Shown here in pieces: positions 34,129 to 42,581 of a DNA stretch of 64,000 bases. The DNA comes from Terriglobia bacterium (GTDB lineage Bacteria; Acidobacteriota; Terriglobia; 20CM-2-55-15). The notes below the pieces were generated by a model. That model saw only the letters and a program-made list of their open reading frames with translations. It had not been told where the DNA came from and searched no databases. The DNA lies in assembly GCA_036496425.1 (NCBI GenBank), contig DASXLG010000020.1:1-64000 (forward strand), given 5' to 3'. How positions within the stretch are numbered: position 1 is the first letter of the stretch; every line of letters begins with the position of its first letter. Made by a program: the position numbers and the translations under genes.

Positions 34129-34983
34129 CTATTCTAGCCGCGAATTCTCCAACACGCATCTGAACCCGATATTCGCCACCCGAAAGGTTGGAATAAACCA
34201 ATAGCGATACGACGCCCGGGCCACACCCGGTTTCCCGATCCAGGCGCCGCCGCGCAGAACTCTGGTGGGCAGAGTCTGGCCTTGAAAGGCGAGTGTGTCG
34301 CCTGCCGGCGGCCCCATGGGATCGACCGCCGGGCTGTTCTCGTAGTATTTGGATCCGTACCAGTCGTTGGTCCATTCCCAGACGTTGCCGAGCATGTCGT
34401 AGAGGCCGTAGGCGTTGGGCTTCTTCTGCGCGGATTCGTGCACGGCGTGCATGCTGTTGACGCTGGTCCAGGCGATCGCGTCCAGTTCGCCGTAACGAAC
34501 AGTGGCCGTGCCGCCGCGGGCGGCGTATTCCCATTCCGCTTCAGTGGGCAGGCGGCCGCCAGCCCACTTGCAATATCGGTCGGCCTCTTCCCAGGTCATC
34601 GACATCGCCGGGAATTTCGGATTCGTCTGCTCGCCGGCCAGCCGGACGGCGTTCGTGCTCCCGAAAATCTGGAAAGCGGCGACCGTCACTTCGGTCTGGC
34701 CGATCCAGAAGTCATGGCTGATTTGAACCATGTGCGGCGGCTTTTCATCTTCGTAGCATTCTTTATCGCCGTCGGAGCAGCCCATCCGGAACGCGCCGGC
34801 AGGAATGTGAACGTAGGTCTGGTGATCCTTGGAATTCTTGCGGGTCTCGGGCGGCGCGGCGAACAGGGAGCCTGCGAGGAAGAAAGATAGGAGAAGACCT
34901 ATCGGAAATTGGAGATTCGAAATTCGAGATTGGCGATCGGATTTCCAATTTCCAATTTCCAATCTCCAATCTCCAATCTCCAA
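34129..34983 (-). CDS. Exported FGE/SUMF1-fold protein
   Basis: About 284 residues. A signal peptide core (FPIGLLLSFFLAGSLFA) precedes an FGE-like domain: HIPAGAFRMGCSDGD, RLPTEAEWEYAARGG, YGLYDMLGNVWEWTNDWYG, RVLRGGAWIGKPG and ANIGFRCV. As in the other copy at 15185-15859, the catalytic Cys pair after GGAW is missing. No ATG or GTG exists near the signal peptide; the only usable starts are TTGs inside the repeat at 34903-34984, so the first about 20 residues, rich in Trp/Gly/Asn, are encoded by the repeat. It directly follows the DUF1552 gene. Confidence 0.75.
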   Translation of the reverse strand: MEIGDWRLEIGNWKSDRQSRISNLQFPIGLLLSFFLAGSLFAAPPETRKNSKDHQTYVHIPAGAFRMGCSDGDKECYEDEKPPHMVQISHDFWIGQTEVTVAAFQIFGSTNAVRLAGEQTNPKFPAMSMTWEEADRYCKWAGGRLPTEAEWEYAARGGTATVRYGELDAIAWTSVNSMHAVHESAQKKPNAYGLYDMLGNVWEWTNDWYGSKYYENSPAVDPMGPPAGDTLAFQGQTLPTRVLRGGAWIGKPGVARASYRYWFIPTFRVANIGFRCVLENSRLE

Positions 34984-34984
34984 T
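34903..34984. repeat. GGAAATTG/GGAGATTG inverted repeat overlapping a start codon (family H/I)
   Basis: An imperfect inverted repeat of short words (TTGGAGA, TTGGAAA on one strand; TTTCCAA, TCTCCAA on the other) around a centre near 34934. The same words build the repeat at 473-549. One half is a run of near-identical 7-base words, suggesting slippage. The element separates the DUF1552 stop from the signal peptide of the FGE-like gene and provides the latter's start codon. Confidence 0.7.
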
Positions 34985-34988
34985 AGTA

Positions 34989-36290
34989 TTAAAGTTCCAA
35001 TTGGCCGCTACTGTCACCAAGCTTATCTATAGTAGCCCCGGCCTTGTCCATCAAAGTCAGGAGCAGGTTCGTCATCGGCGTACGATCGGGGAATTTGATA
35101 TGCCGGCCGCCCTTGAAACCGCCGCCGAAGACCAGGTTCGGCAGCGGGAAGTGATCATGGACATTGCTGTTGCTCATGTTGCTGCCGAACAGAACGATTG
35201 TATGGTCGAGCAGTGAACCGTCGCCGTCGGGAGTGGACCGCAACTTTTCGAGGAACTGCGCGAACAACCCGGCCTGGTAGATCTGGATCTTGACGTTCTT
35301 CTTGATCGCCTCGGGCAGGTCGTCATGATGCGATATCTCGTGCCAGGCATCCGGGACACCGATCTGCGGAAGCGCGCGGTTGCTGGTTTCACGCGCGACC
35401 ATGTAGGTCGAAACGCGGGTGACGTTGGCGCGATAGGCCAGGACCAGCAGGTCATACATGGTCTTCACGTGTTCTTCGTAGGAGTAAGGAATGCCGGCCG
35501 GAGGCGCGGACAAAGCCGGATCGGCGATCACAGCCTGTTCGGTCCCGACTTTCTGTATCCGCCGTTCGATCTCCCGCACGCTGTCGAGATAGTCGCCGAC
35601 GGCGGCCCGGTCCCTGGCCCCGACGTTCTTCTGAAGGTCGGCCACCTGGTCCTTGAACGCGTCGAGGATGCTGCTGTCTTCCTTGCTGCGTCCGGTTTGT
35701 CCGAACATCCGGTCGAACGCCCGCCGCGGATTGATCTCAATGGGAAGCGGCGTCGTCGGGGTGCGCCACGACATTGCGTTCATATAGATGCAGCCGTAAT
35801 CGCGATCGCAGGAACCCACCATCCCGGAGCGGTCTTCGGTCCCGAGCTCGACGGACGGCAGCAGGGTCGAGTTTCCAATGCGCCGGGCGAGGATTTGATC
35901 GGCGGTGACGCCGGCCAGGGCGTCGGTTCCCTGCGTCGGTTTCGGCCGCACTCCGCTCAGCCAGGTTGTCGGGCTCAAGGAATGGACCGCCGAGGTGTCG
36001 GCCGCGGCATGCGCGAGGCCTGAAACGACGATCATCCGATCCCGGAAGGCTTTGAGCGGTTGAAGAATAGGCGTCAATTCAAAGGACGCGCCCTCCTTCT
36101 TCGGCGTCCATTGGTCCATGATCGCGCCATGGGGCATGTAGACGAACGACATTCGTGGAGCGGCGTTCAGCGCGGTCTTATCCTGAGCGGTCAGTGCCGG
36201 GACCATGCAGTCCAGGAAAGGCAGACCCAAAGCGGCGCCGGTAGCCCGCAGGAAGGTGCGGCGGGAAAGGTATTTCTTCGTGACGAACAT
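34989..36290 (-). CDS. Tat-exported DUF1552 protein
   Basis: A 433-residue protein with a twin-arginine signal (SRRTFLRATGAALGLPFLD) and the DUF1552 body: RMSFVYMPHGAIMDQWTPK, MIVVSGLAH, SLSPTTWLSGV, GCIYMNAMSWRTPTTPLPIE, LFGSNMSNSNVHDHFPLPNLVFGG. DUF1552 proteins in planctomycetes, verrucomicrobia and acidobacteria usually accompany DUF1588/1592-type c-type cytochromes; none is adjacent here. The function is uncharacterised; similarity to sulfatase-like exported proteins has been suggested. It is first of a four-gene operon. Confidence 0.88.
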   Translation of the reverse strand: MFVTKKYLSRRTFLRATGAALGLPFLDCMVPALTAQDKTALNAAPRMSFVYMPHGAIMDQWTPKKEGASFELTPILQPLKAFRDRMIVVSGLAHAAADTSAVHSLSPTTWLSGVRPKPTQGTDALAGVTADQILARRIGNSTLLPSVELGTEDRSGMVGSCDRDYGCIYMNAMSWRTPTTPLPIEINPRRAFDRMFGQTGRSKEDSSILDAFKDQVADLQKNVGARDRAAVGDYLDSVREIERRIQKVGTEQAVIADPALSAPPAGIPYSYEEHVKTMYDLLVLAYRANVTRVSTYMVARETSNRALPQIGVPDAWHEISHHDDLPEAIKKNVKIQIYQAGLFAQFLEKLRSTPDGDGSLLDHTIVLFGSNMSNSNVHDHFPLPNLVFGGGFKGGRHIKFPDRTPMTNLLLTLMDKAGATIDKLGDSSGQLEL

Positions 36291-36402
36291 GGCTTAATGC
36301 GTGACCAGCTTACTCAATCCGTAATTATAAATGCAATACGGTAGCGTAAATAAAACATAAGGAACGATCGCCTGGAATCCACGTCAGTCGTGGCTCTCAG
36401 GC

Positions 36403-36463
36403 TTGACGATCGAATATCGCTGGTATAGAGTTTTCACACTTTTGAGTGTTTCAAAAGTGTGAA
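36403..36463 (+). promoter_or_regulatory. Candidate promoter and 5' leader hairpin of the TonB receptor
   Basis: TTGACG (36403-36408) and TATAGA (36424-36429) are separated by 15 bases, a slightly short sigma-70-like pair. At once downstream, 36433-36445 and 36451-36463 form a perfect 13-bp hairpin with a 5-base loop, which would be the very 5' end of the transcript. The remaining leader to the start codon at 36583 is about 120 bases and holds no other structure that I can see. Confidence 0.4.
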
Positions 36464-36582
36464 CAGGCTTTAAAAAAAAATGACAAGCTGGAGACAATTC
36501 AGGGCCTCGATTTCTTTGACCCACCGGTTTGGCACATATATAGGTTCGCGGCTCCAGCAAGAAGCAAATGGAGGGATGGTAG

Positions 36583-39500
36583 ATGTCGAAAAAGTTTACG
36601 TACGCACTAGCCACGTTTGTGCTGTGCGTGCTTTCTGCATACACGTTCGGACAAGGTATTAATGCCGTAGTAGGCGGCTCCGTGTCCGACGCGTCGAAAG
36701 CATTGATTCCCGGCGTGACAGTTACTGCAACGAATACGGGAACCGGTATTGCATCAACGACGGTAACCAATGAGTCCGGGGCATATCAGTTCCCTGCATT
36801 GCAGCCGGGAACTTACAAGGTCAGCGCGGAACTCCCCGGGTTCCAAACCCAGACGTTCACCGGCGTCACACTCGGTGGAGCGCAACAGATTACGCTCAAT
36901 TTCACACTGCAGGTCGCTGCCGCGGCTGGACAGCAGGTCGAAGTGACGGTAGCCGCGGACACGGTTATGGCCACCACGTCAAACTCGATCGGCACCGTCC
37001 TTCCGGACTACAAACTCAAAGAACTACCTGCTCTGACCGGCAACGTGCTCAACGTGGTTGAGAACGTTCCCGGCGTACAACGCGATTCGGGCGGCACGTT
37101 CGGATATATGGCGGGCGGACGTCTCGGCGACGTCAACGCCACACTGAACGGCGTCAACGTGAACGATGGCCGCTATGAAAACGGCGCCTGGTCCACGGTG
37201 TATACGAGTCCCGATCTCGTTGAAGAAGTCAAGGTTGTCGTGGCGCCTGTGGACGCTGAAACGTCGCGCGGTAACGGCCAGGTGCAGATGATCACGCGCT
37301 CCGGAACAAATGCATACAGAGGCAGCCTCTCCTGGAGCAACCACAATTCGTCGCTCGACGCCAACGATTGGTTCAACAACCGCAACGGCGTTGCCAAGGG
37401 CTATGACAACCGCAACCTTTATACGGCTCGCCTCGCTGGTCCCATCTTCAAGAATAAGACGTTCTTCTTCCTCTTGTTCGATGGTCAGCGCGACTTTAAA
37501 AAAGTCGCGGCGACCGGTCTGACATGGACCGATATGGCAAAGGCCGGGATTTTCCGGTATTGGCCCGGCGTTGATAACACCAATGCGTCGAACGCCAAGC
37601 CAGGTGTTGATATTTCCGGAAACCCAATCATGCCTGGCGGCGCCACGGGCCCGCTCGCGGCAATCGGCCTGTTTGGTTCCTGCAATTTTAACGGGGCACC
37701 CGTAGCGAACTGCAAACCGTACAGCAATCCGCTCACTCCATCGACAGTTGCGTTCATGCAACAGGAATTCAGCCGCATGCCGTCCCCCAACCAGTTCACT
37801 TCGGCTGGAACCCTGACAGGTGACGGTCTCAACACCGCTATTATCAACTTCGTTCGCCGTCAAGATGGTTTCGATCAGACGAACGGAAACAGCGACGAGG
37901 TGAACCGCGATCAGTACAATGCGCGCATCGATCACAACTTCAATTCGAACCACAAGTTGAGTTTGATCGCCACCAACGAACACACCTGGGGCACGGCTTC
38001 TCAGGCAGGATTGAGCGCCTGGCCTCTGGCATTCAGCGGCCTGGCGGTGAAGCGGCCGGTGGTCTACACGATTCAGATGAGTTCGACGCTTTCGTCGACC
38101 ATGTTGAACCAACTCCGCCTCGGCAAAAGCGGGTCCGACAATTGGCAGTGGGGCGCCGCGGACCAGAGCACACCGCTCGGCGCGCAGGTCCGGTCGTTGC
38201 TTTACTACGCGAACGGCATCCCGATCGGTGGTGATAATGCGATGTTCGCCACTGGTATTTCGCCTTTTGCCAGCAAGGGCGGATTCGGCCGATGGCGTGA
38301 AGGTATCAACCCCCGATGGTCCATTGGAGATGATCTGAGCTGGACCAGAGGAAAGCACGCGTTCAAGGGCGGTATGGAATGGCGCCGCACGGAATCGAAC
38401 GGATTCAACGACCCCAACATCACTCCTGTCGCAGCCCTGGGCGGCGGCAACAACCCGCTCACCCTGGACAGTTCGGCTGCGGGCGGCGGATTCACCGGAC
38501 TCTCGACCAACAACGCGACTCTGGCCAAAAATTTTATCTATGACACGGCCGGCCAGATCAATACCATCAATGAAGCTTTCGGCATCCTCAGCGCAACCAA
38601 CACAGCGCTTCAGCCGACGCCGATTGTTCCCAACAACCGCCACTGGAATTATCAGAACGAAATGAGCGCGTATTTCAAGGACGACTGGAAATTGCGTCCG
38701 GCTCTGACCGTCAACCTGGGCGTTCACTGGGAATATTACGGCCAGCCCTACGAGCATAACGGCCTCGCGGCGCGCGTCGTCGGCGATCAGAACGCGTTCT
38801 TCAACGTGAACTGCGCCAGCACCCCCGGCACTCCGATCGCTGATATTCCGGCTCCCGGACCGGGCGACACAAGCTGCACCAATCTGGCTCAGGTGCAGTT
38901 TGTCGGAAAGAACTCGACACATCCCGACGTCGGCGTGAATCTCAAGGGAAATGATTACCACAGCTTTGCACCGGCCTTAGGTTTTGCGTATGACCTGCCG
39001 TGGTTCGGGAAAGGCAAGACGGTTCTGCGGGCCGGATATGCCATTGCGTATGAAGGCGCTCTCCGCAACTTCATCACGGTGGACGGCGTTATCAATACCG
39101 TTCCCGGCATCAACCTCATCAACGGCGGCTCCGGAATAACCTGGAACGCTCCTGCGGCGGGTGCGGGCACTCCGAACACGACGCTCGCCAACCTTCAGCT
39201 GCCGATTCCGTTCCCGGCCGGCACGCCGACCACATCTCCGTTCCCGGTGACGCCGACGGCACGAACCCTGGGAATCACAACCTACAACTACACCAATCCG
39301 TACACTCAAAACTGGAACATTGAAGTCCAGCGCGAAGTTGCGAAAAACACAACCGTTGAAATTCGCTACGTAGGAACCAAAGGCACGAAGCTTTGGGCCA
39401 CGGTGAACAACAACGACTACGCGCTGTATGAGAGAGCCAATGCTTTTGGTCTGTTCAGCGCCTTTGACGCAGCGCGCGCCGGCGGCGATTCGCCGCTCTT

Positions 39501-40623
39501 GAATCAGTTGTTCAATGGCGTCGGCCTCACCGGCACGTGCGTCGTAAATGGAACGACGTGCACGGGCGCACAGATTCTTCGGACCAATACGACGACCCGG
39601 CCGTTCCTTGCGAATGGCAGCTACGGTGCTTTGATCAATTCGATCAACACCAGTCTGGCGTATACAGGAAGCGGCACAACCAGTTCCGGACAGATCCTCC
39701 GCCATGCCGGTTTCCCGGACAACTATCTGGTGCCAAACCCGCAATACTCGTCGGTGAATTTCCAGGAGAATGATCAGAACTCAACCTATCACTCCCTGAA
39801 CCTGCAGGTTACCCGCCGCCTGACTCAGGGTTTCACCAATACAACCTCGTTCATCTGGAGTAAAGCGATGGGCGCAGGCAATTTTGTGGATCCCGCGCAA
39901 CGCTCGGACTGGAAGACCCTGCAGACTGTTGACCACGCGGGCCAGCTGAGCAGCAGCGGAACCTACATACTGCCTTTCGGCACGGGCAAAGCCCTTTTGG
40001 GCAACGCTCCCGGCTGGGCGCAGAGAATTGTCAGCGATTGGCAAGTCGGCGGCATTGGCAACTATGTCACCGGCGGCCCCGTGTCATTCACGACTTCGGT
40101 GGACCCCTTCAGCAGCAATGAGGCGGGCCGCCCGGTTCTCGTCGGTGCCAACCCGGCTGGCAGTCTCAAGAAGATCGCTTCAGGCGTGACATACTTCAAC
40201 GGCTATTCGACGATTCCGGACCCGACCTTCGCTCAGGTTACACCCGGCTGCGTAGCCACAACAGCTTGCAATGGCCTGGTCGCCGGGTTAAGCAACAGGG
40301 CTGTGGTCGATCCAAACGGAAACGTTTTGATGGTCAACCCTGCTCCTGGAACAAAAGGGAACGTCCAGCAGAATAGCCTCCGTGGACCGGGCGCGCTTTA
40401 CCTCGATATGAACATGAAGAAGAGCATCCGGGTTGCTGAAAGCAAAAACATCGAACTTCGCGTCGACATCGTGAACGTTCTGAACCATCCGAACTTCTCC
40501 GATCCGACGGCGAGCATCGAATCCACCAGCTTCGGCAACATCACGTCGCTACGCAGCGGCTTGAACACCGGCGGCAACGGTGGCATGCGAAGCTTCATTC
40601 TGAACACACGTTTCAACTTCTAA
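36583..40623 (+). CDS. Oar-like TonB-dependent receptor
   Basis: A 1,346-residue outer-membrane protein. The start has GGAGG eight bases upstream. Signal peptide: residues 1-23 (ending TFGQ). Residues about 27-112 are a carboxypeptidase-regulatory-like beta-sandwich (GGSVSDASKALIPGVTVTATN; ESGAYQFPALQPGTYKVSAELPGF). The plug spans about 120-235, and the rest is beta-barrel with many Asn/Gly/Thr-rich strands, ending in FILNTRFNF with the terminal Phe recognised by the BAM machinery. The family is expanded in acidobacteria and thought to import large carbohydrate or peptide substrates, but the ligand is unknown. It is monocistronic, bounded by its own promoter candidate and terminator. Confidence 0.93.
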   Translation: MSKKFTYALATFVLCVLSAYTFGQGINAVVGGSVSDASKALIPGVTVTATNTGTGIASTTVTNESGAYQFPALQPGTYKVSAELPGFQTQTFTGVTLGGAQQITLNFTLQVAAAAGQQVEVTVAADTVMATTSNSIGTVLPDYKLKELPALTGNVLNVVENVPGVQRDSGGTFGYMAGGRLGDVNATLNGVNVNDGRYENGAWSTVYTSPDLVEEVKVVVAPVDAETSRGNGQVQMITRSGTNAYRGSLSWSNHNSSLDANDWFNNRNGVAKGYDNRNLYTARLAGPIFKNKTFFFLLFDGQRDFKKVAATGLTWTDMAKAGIFRYWPGVDNTNASNAKPGVDISGNPIMPGGATGPLAAIGLFGSCNFNGAPVANCKPYSNPLTPSTVAFMQQEFSRMPSPNQFTSAGTLTGDGLNTAIINFVRRQDGFDQTNGNSDEVNRDQYNARIDHNFNSNHKLSLIATNEHTWGTASQAGLSAWPLAFSGLAVKRPVVYTIQMSSTLSSTMLNQLRLGKSGSDNWQWGAADQSTPLGAQVRSLLYYANGIPIGGDNAMFATGISPFASKGGFGRWREGINPRWSIGDDLSWTRGKHAFKGGMEWRRTESNGFNDPNITPVAALGGGNNPLTLDSSAAGGGFTGLSTNNATLAKNFIYDTAGQINTINEAFGILSATNTALQPTPIVPNNRHWNYQNEMSAYFKDDWKLRPALTVNLGVHWEYYGQPYEHNGLAARVVGDQNAFFNVNCASTPGTPIADIPAPGPGDTSCTNLAQVQFVGKNSTHPDVGVNLKGNDYHSFAPALGFAYDLPWFGKGKTVLRAGYAIAYEGALRNFITVDGVINTVPGINLINGGSGITWNAPAAGAGTPNTTLANLQLPIPFPAGTPTTSPFPVTPTARTLGITTYNYTNPYTQNWNIEVQREVAKNTTVEIRYVGTKGTKLWATVNNNDYALYERANAFGLFSAFDAARAGGDSPLLNQLFNGVGLTGTCVVNGTTCTGAQILRTNTTTRPFLANGSYGALINSINTSLAYTGSGTTSSGQILRHAGFPDNYLVPNPQYSSVNFQENDQNSTYHSLNLQVTRRLTQGFTNTTSFIWSKAMGAGNFVDPAQRSDWKTLQTVDHAGQLSSSGTYILPFGTGKALLGNAPGWAQRIVSDWQVGGIGNYVTGGPVSFTTSVDPFSSNEAGRPVLVGANPAGSLKKIASGVTYFNGYSTIPDPTFAQVTPGCVATTACNGLVAGLSNRAVVDPNGNVLMVNPAPGTKGNVQQNSLRGPGALYLDMNMKKSIRVAESKNIELRVDIVNVLNHPNFSDPTASIESTSFGNITSLRSGLNTGGNGGMRSFILNTRFNF

Positions 40624-40659
40624 CAATGGCAGCGGGCTGCGGCCCGCCGCTCGAACCTC

Positions 40660-40693
40660 AATCCCCTGCGGGCAACCGCAGGGGATTTTTTTA
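40660..40693 (+). terminator. Rho-independent terminator after the TonB receptor
   Basis: A perfect 12-bp GC-rich stem (40660-40671 and 40676-40687) with loop GCAA, followed by a T-rich tract, 37 bases after the stop codon. It is the clearest intrinsic terminator in the window. Confidence 0.9.
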
Positions 40694-40821
40694 TTTCCCG
40701 CACTCTTCCGACACCCTTGGCTCCGATTCACCGAGCAAAGCAAACTTCCGATTTTTTTCACCTGGGCCATTCCTGTCGGCCGCGCTATATTGTCACTGCC
40801 CCGCGGCTCCGGGAGACACGA

Positions 40822-41154
40822 ATGACACCTGAAGAAATCCACAACACGATTGAATTCCTCATTCAGCATTCCGCTAATTTTTCCGTCCATATGGAGGAAT
40901 TGAGGCTGCGGCTGGAAGAATTGGGCAACCGGCAGCAGGACTTTGCCAGACGCCAGGAGCGCGATCACGAATTCTTGATGGAAGTAACGAAGTCGACCGC
41001 CCAATTTCAGTCCTGGGCCGCCGATGTATTCGCGATCGAGTCGCGGCGGCTCGATGAACGCGACCAACTGCATCAGGACGCCAGAGCCTTCCAGAAAGAA
41101 GCGCTGCGCCTGCTGAACCGCATTCTTGACAAGCTTCCGCCCGCAGAACACTAA
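40822..41154 (+). CDS. Small coiled-coil protein
   Basis: A 110-residue, highly charged, almost entirely helical protein starting at the ATG at 40822 (GGGAG six bases upstream). Heptad-like runs such as HMEELRLRLEELGNRQQDFARRQERDHEF and LDERDQLHQDARAFQKEALRLLNRI predict a long coiled coil. It has no signal peptide or membrane segment. I recognise it as a short hypothetical type common in acidobacteria, without known function. The 41-bp tandem-repeat array begins 19 bases after its stop. Confidence 0.65.
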   Translation: MTPEEIHNTIEFLIQHSANFSVHMEELRLRLEELGNRQQDFARRQERDHEFLMEVTKSTAQFQSWAADVFAIESRRLDERDQLHQDARAFQKEALRLLNRILDKLPPAEH

Positions 41155-41173
41155 ATAAAGGTGCGGACGCATC

Positions 41174-41692
41174 CAGCCTTCGATTTTCGACTCCAAGCAT
41201 GGATCTGCGAGATGCAAGCTTGGACTTTGAAATCCAGGCCTGCATGTGGCACATCCAGGCTTGAATTTCCAGATTCAAGCTTGGATGCGACGCATGCAGG
41301 CTTGGATTTCCAGATTCAGGCTTGAATGCGGCGCATGCAGGCTTCGAATTCCGGATTCAGGCCTGAATGCGACGGATGCAGGCCTGGAATTTCAGATTCA
41401 AGCCTGAATGCGACGGATACAGGCTTGGAATTTCAGATTCAGGTCTGAATACGACGGATACAGGCCTGGAATTTCAGATTCGAGCCTGAATGCGACGGAT
41501 ACAGGCTTGGAATTCCAGATTCAGGCCTGGATGCGACGGATGCAGGCTTGGAATTCCGGATTCAGGCCTGAATACGGCGGATGCAGGCTTGGAATTTCAG
41601 ATTCAGGCCTGAATACGACGGATACAGGCTTGGAATTTCAGATTCAGGTCTGCATGCGACGGATGCAGGCTTCGAAATCCAGATTCAGGCTT
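41174..41692. repeat. Tandem array of a 41-bp repeat, about 12.7 copies
   Basis: Copies begin at 41174 and then every 41 bases exactly (41215, 41256, 41297, 41338, 41379, 41420, 41461, 41502, 41543, 41584, 41625, 41666); the last is partial. The first two or three are diverged and the central ones nearly identical. Each unit has two related halves of 20 and 21 bases, both beginning CAGGCYTG. The second half-start forms the perfect 14-base palindrome ATTCAGGCCTGAAT in many copies. There are no spacers, so it is not CRISPR. The 41-base period breaks any reading frame. The stretch from 41155 to 41858 holds no convincing gene; 41693-41858 after the array is plain leader for the next gene. Confidence 0.97.
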
Positions 41693-41858
41693 AGACCCTC
41701 CATCACGTTCGCTTTCCGCGGGCATTTGTAAAATTCCGCGGCCGATGCGTAAAAAGATGCCAGGCAGTTTAGTACTTTTTGCGTTTGCCGGCGATTTACA
41801 TAGTATGGGGCCAAATAATCCGGCCTCAAATTTTGACAACGAAGGGGGGTGAGAGCCT

Positions 41859-42500
41859 ATGTCGCAAACCAAAACGATCAAACCGTACGAAGCGTACGGC
41901 ACGGAGCCGGACGGTACCATCGTCACGACTGCCACGGCCGTTCAGACCGCTTTGACCGGGAATTCGAATTACTCGAATCTGCCGGTCGACTTGGCGACCC
42001 TGAAGACGGATATCGCGACGCTATCGGCGCTTATGGCCGAAGCTCGAGATGGAAGTAAGAAGGTCATCGCCGAGAAAGCCAAACAGCGGGAAGTTGTTGT
42101 GAAAGAGTTGCGGCTGCTGGGACGCTATGTCGAAGTGACATGTAAAGACGATATGGCGATTTTCCAGTCCAGCGGTTTCCGGCCTGCGTCAACGAGCAGG
42201 ACGAAATCGCCGGCACTGACTCAGTACATCCGCAGCATCAATCACGGCGCCCACAGCGGGCAGATTGTCATTCGACTGGTGGCGGTTCCCAAAGCCGTCA
42301 GCTACGAATTGCATTATGCCGCTGAAAGCAACAACGGCGCCGCTCCGGCATGGACGACATTGACGTTGACGGGTGTGAGAACGCCCGTCACGCTCAGTGG
42401 TCTGACACCGGGAACGGCGTACGCATTCCAGACGCGGTCGCTGGCGAAAGCCGGTGGCTACACCGACTGGAGTGATCCGGTGACATTCATGTGCACATAA
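41859..42500 (+). CDS. Fibronectin type III domain protein
   Basis: A 213-residue protein with a strong ribosome binding site (AAGGGGGGTGAG). Residues 1-110 are mostly helical (LATLKTDIATLSALMAEARDGSKKVIAEKAKQ). Residues about 125-213 form an FN3 domain (IRLVAVPKAVSYELHYAAES; LSGLTPGTAYAFQTRSLAKAGGYTDWSDPVTF). It has no signal peptide. Helical-plus-FN3 proteins of this size occur as uncharacterised accessory genes. It stands alone between the 41-bp array and a palindrome. Confidence 0.75.
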   Translation: MSQTKTIKPYEAYGTEPDGTIVTTATAVQTALTGNSNYSNLPVDLATLKTDIATLSALMAEARDGSKKVIAEKAKQREVVVKELRLLGRYVEVTCKDDMAIFQSSGFRPASTSRTKSPALTQYIRSINHGAHSGQIVIRLVAVPKAVSYELHYAAESNNGAAPAWTTLTLTGVRTPVTLSGLTPGTAYAFQTRSLAKAGGYTDWSDPVTFMCT

Positions 42501-42515
42501 CCGGATAACCGCTGG

Positions 42516-42577
42516 GCCGCAGGTGACGCGAATGGCACGGATGGGCGCCCATCTGTGTCATCCGCGTCATCTGCGGC
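42516..42577. repeat. Inverted repeat (family C/D, copy 2)
   Basis: Left and right halves pair over about 30 bases with four to five mismatches. The right half (42548-42577) is almost identical to the right arm of the 30971-31053 element. The mismatches are concentrated in the left half. It abuts the PIN-toxin remnant. Confidence 0.8.
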
Positions 42578-42581
42578 TACT

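Noticed and set aside
37024-38961. A 645-codon minus-strand frame inside the TonB receptor gene
   Set aside because: It is a mirror frame of a clear TonB receptor; composition is unnatural and no start signal is seen.
41174-41692. Possible CRISPR array
   Set aside because: The repeat units are directly adjacent with no unique spacers, and no cas genes are present.
41408-41731. A 107-codon frame with repeated peptides within the tandem array
   Set aside because: The 41-base period rotates the frame every copy, so the peptide repeat is a by-product; there is no ribosome binding site and both strands are similarly open.
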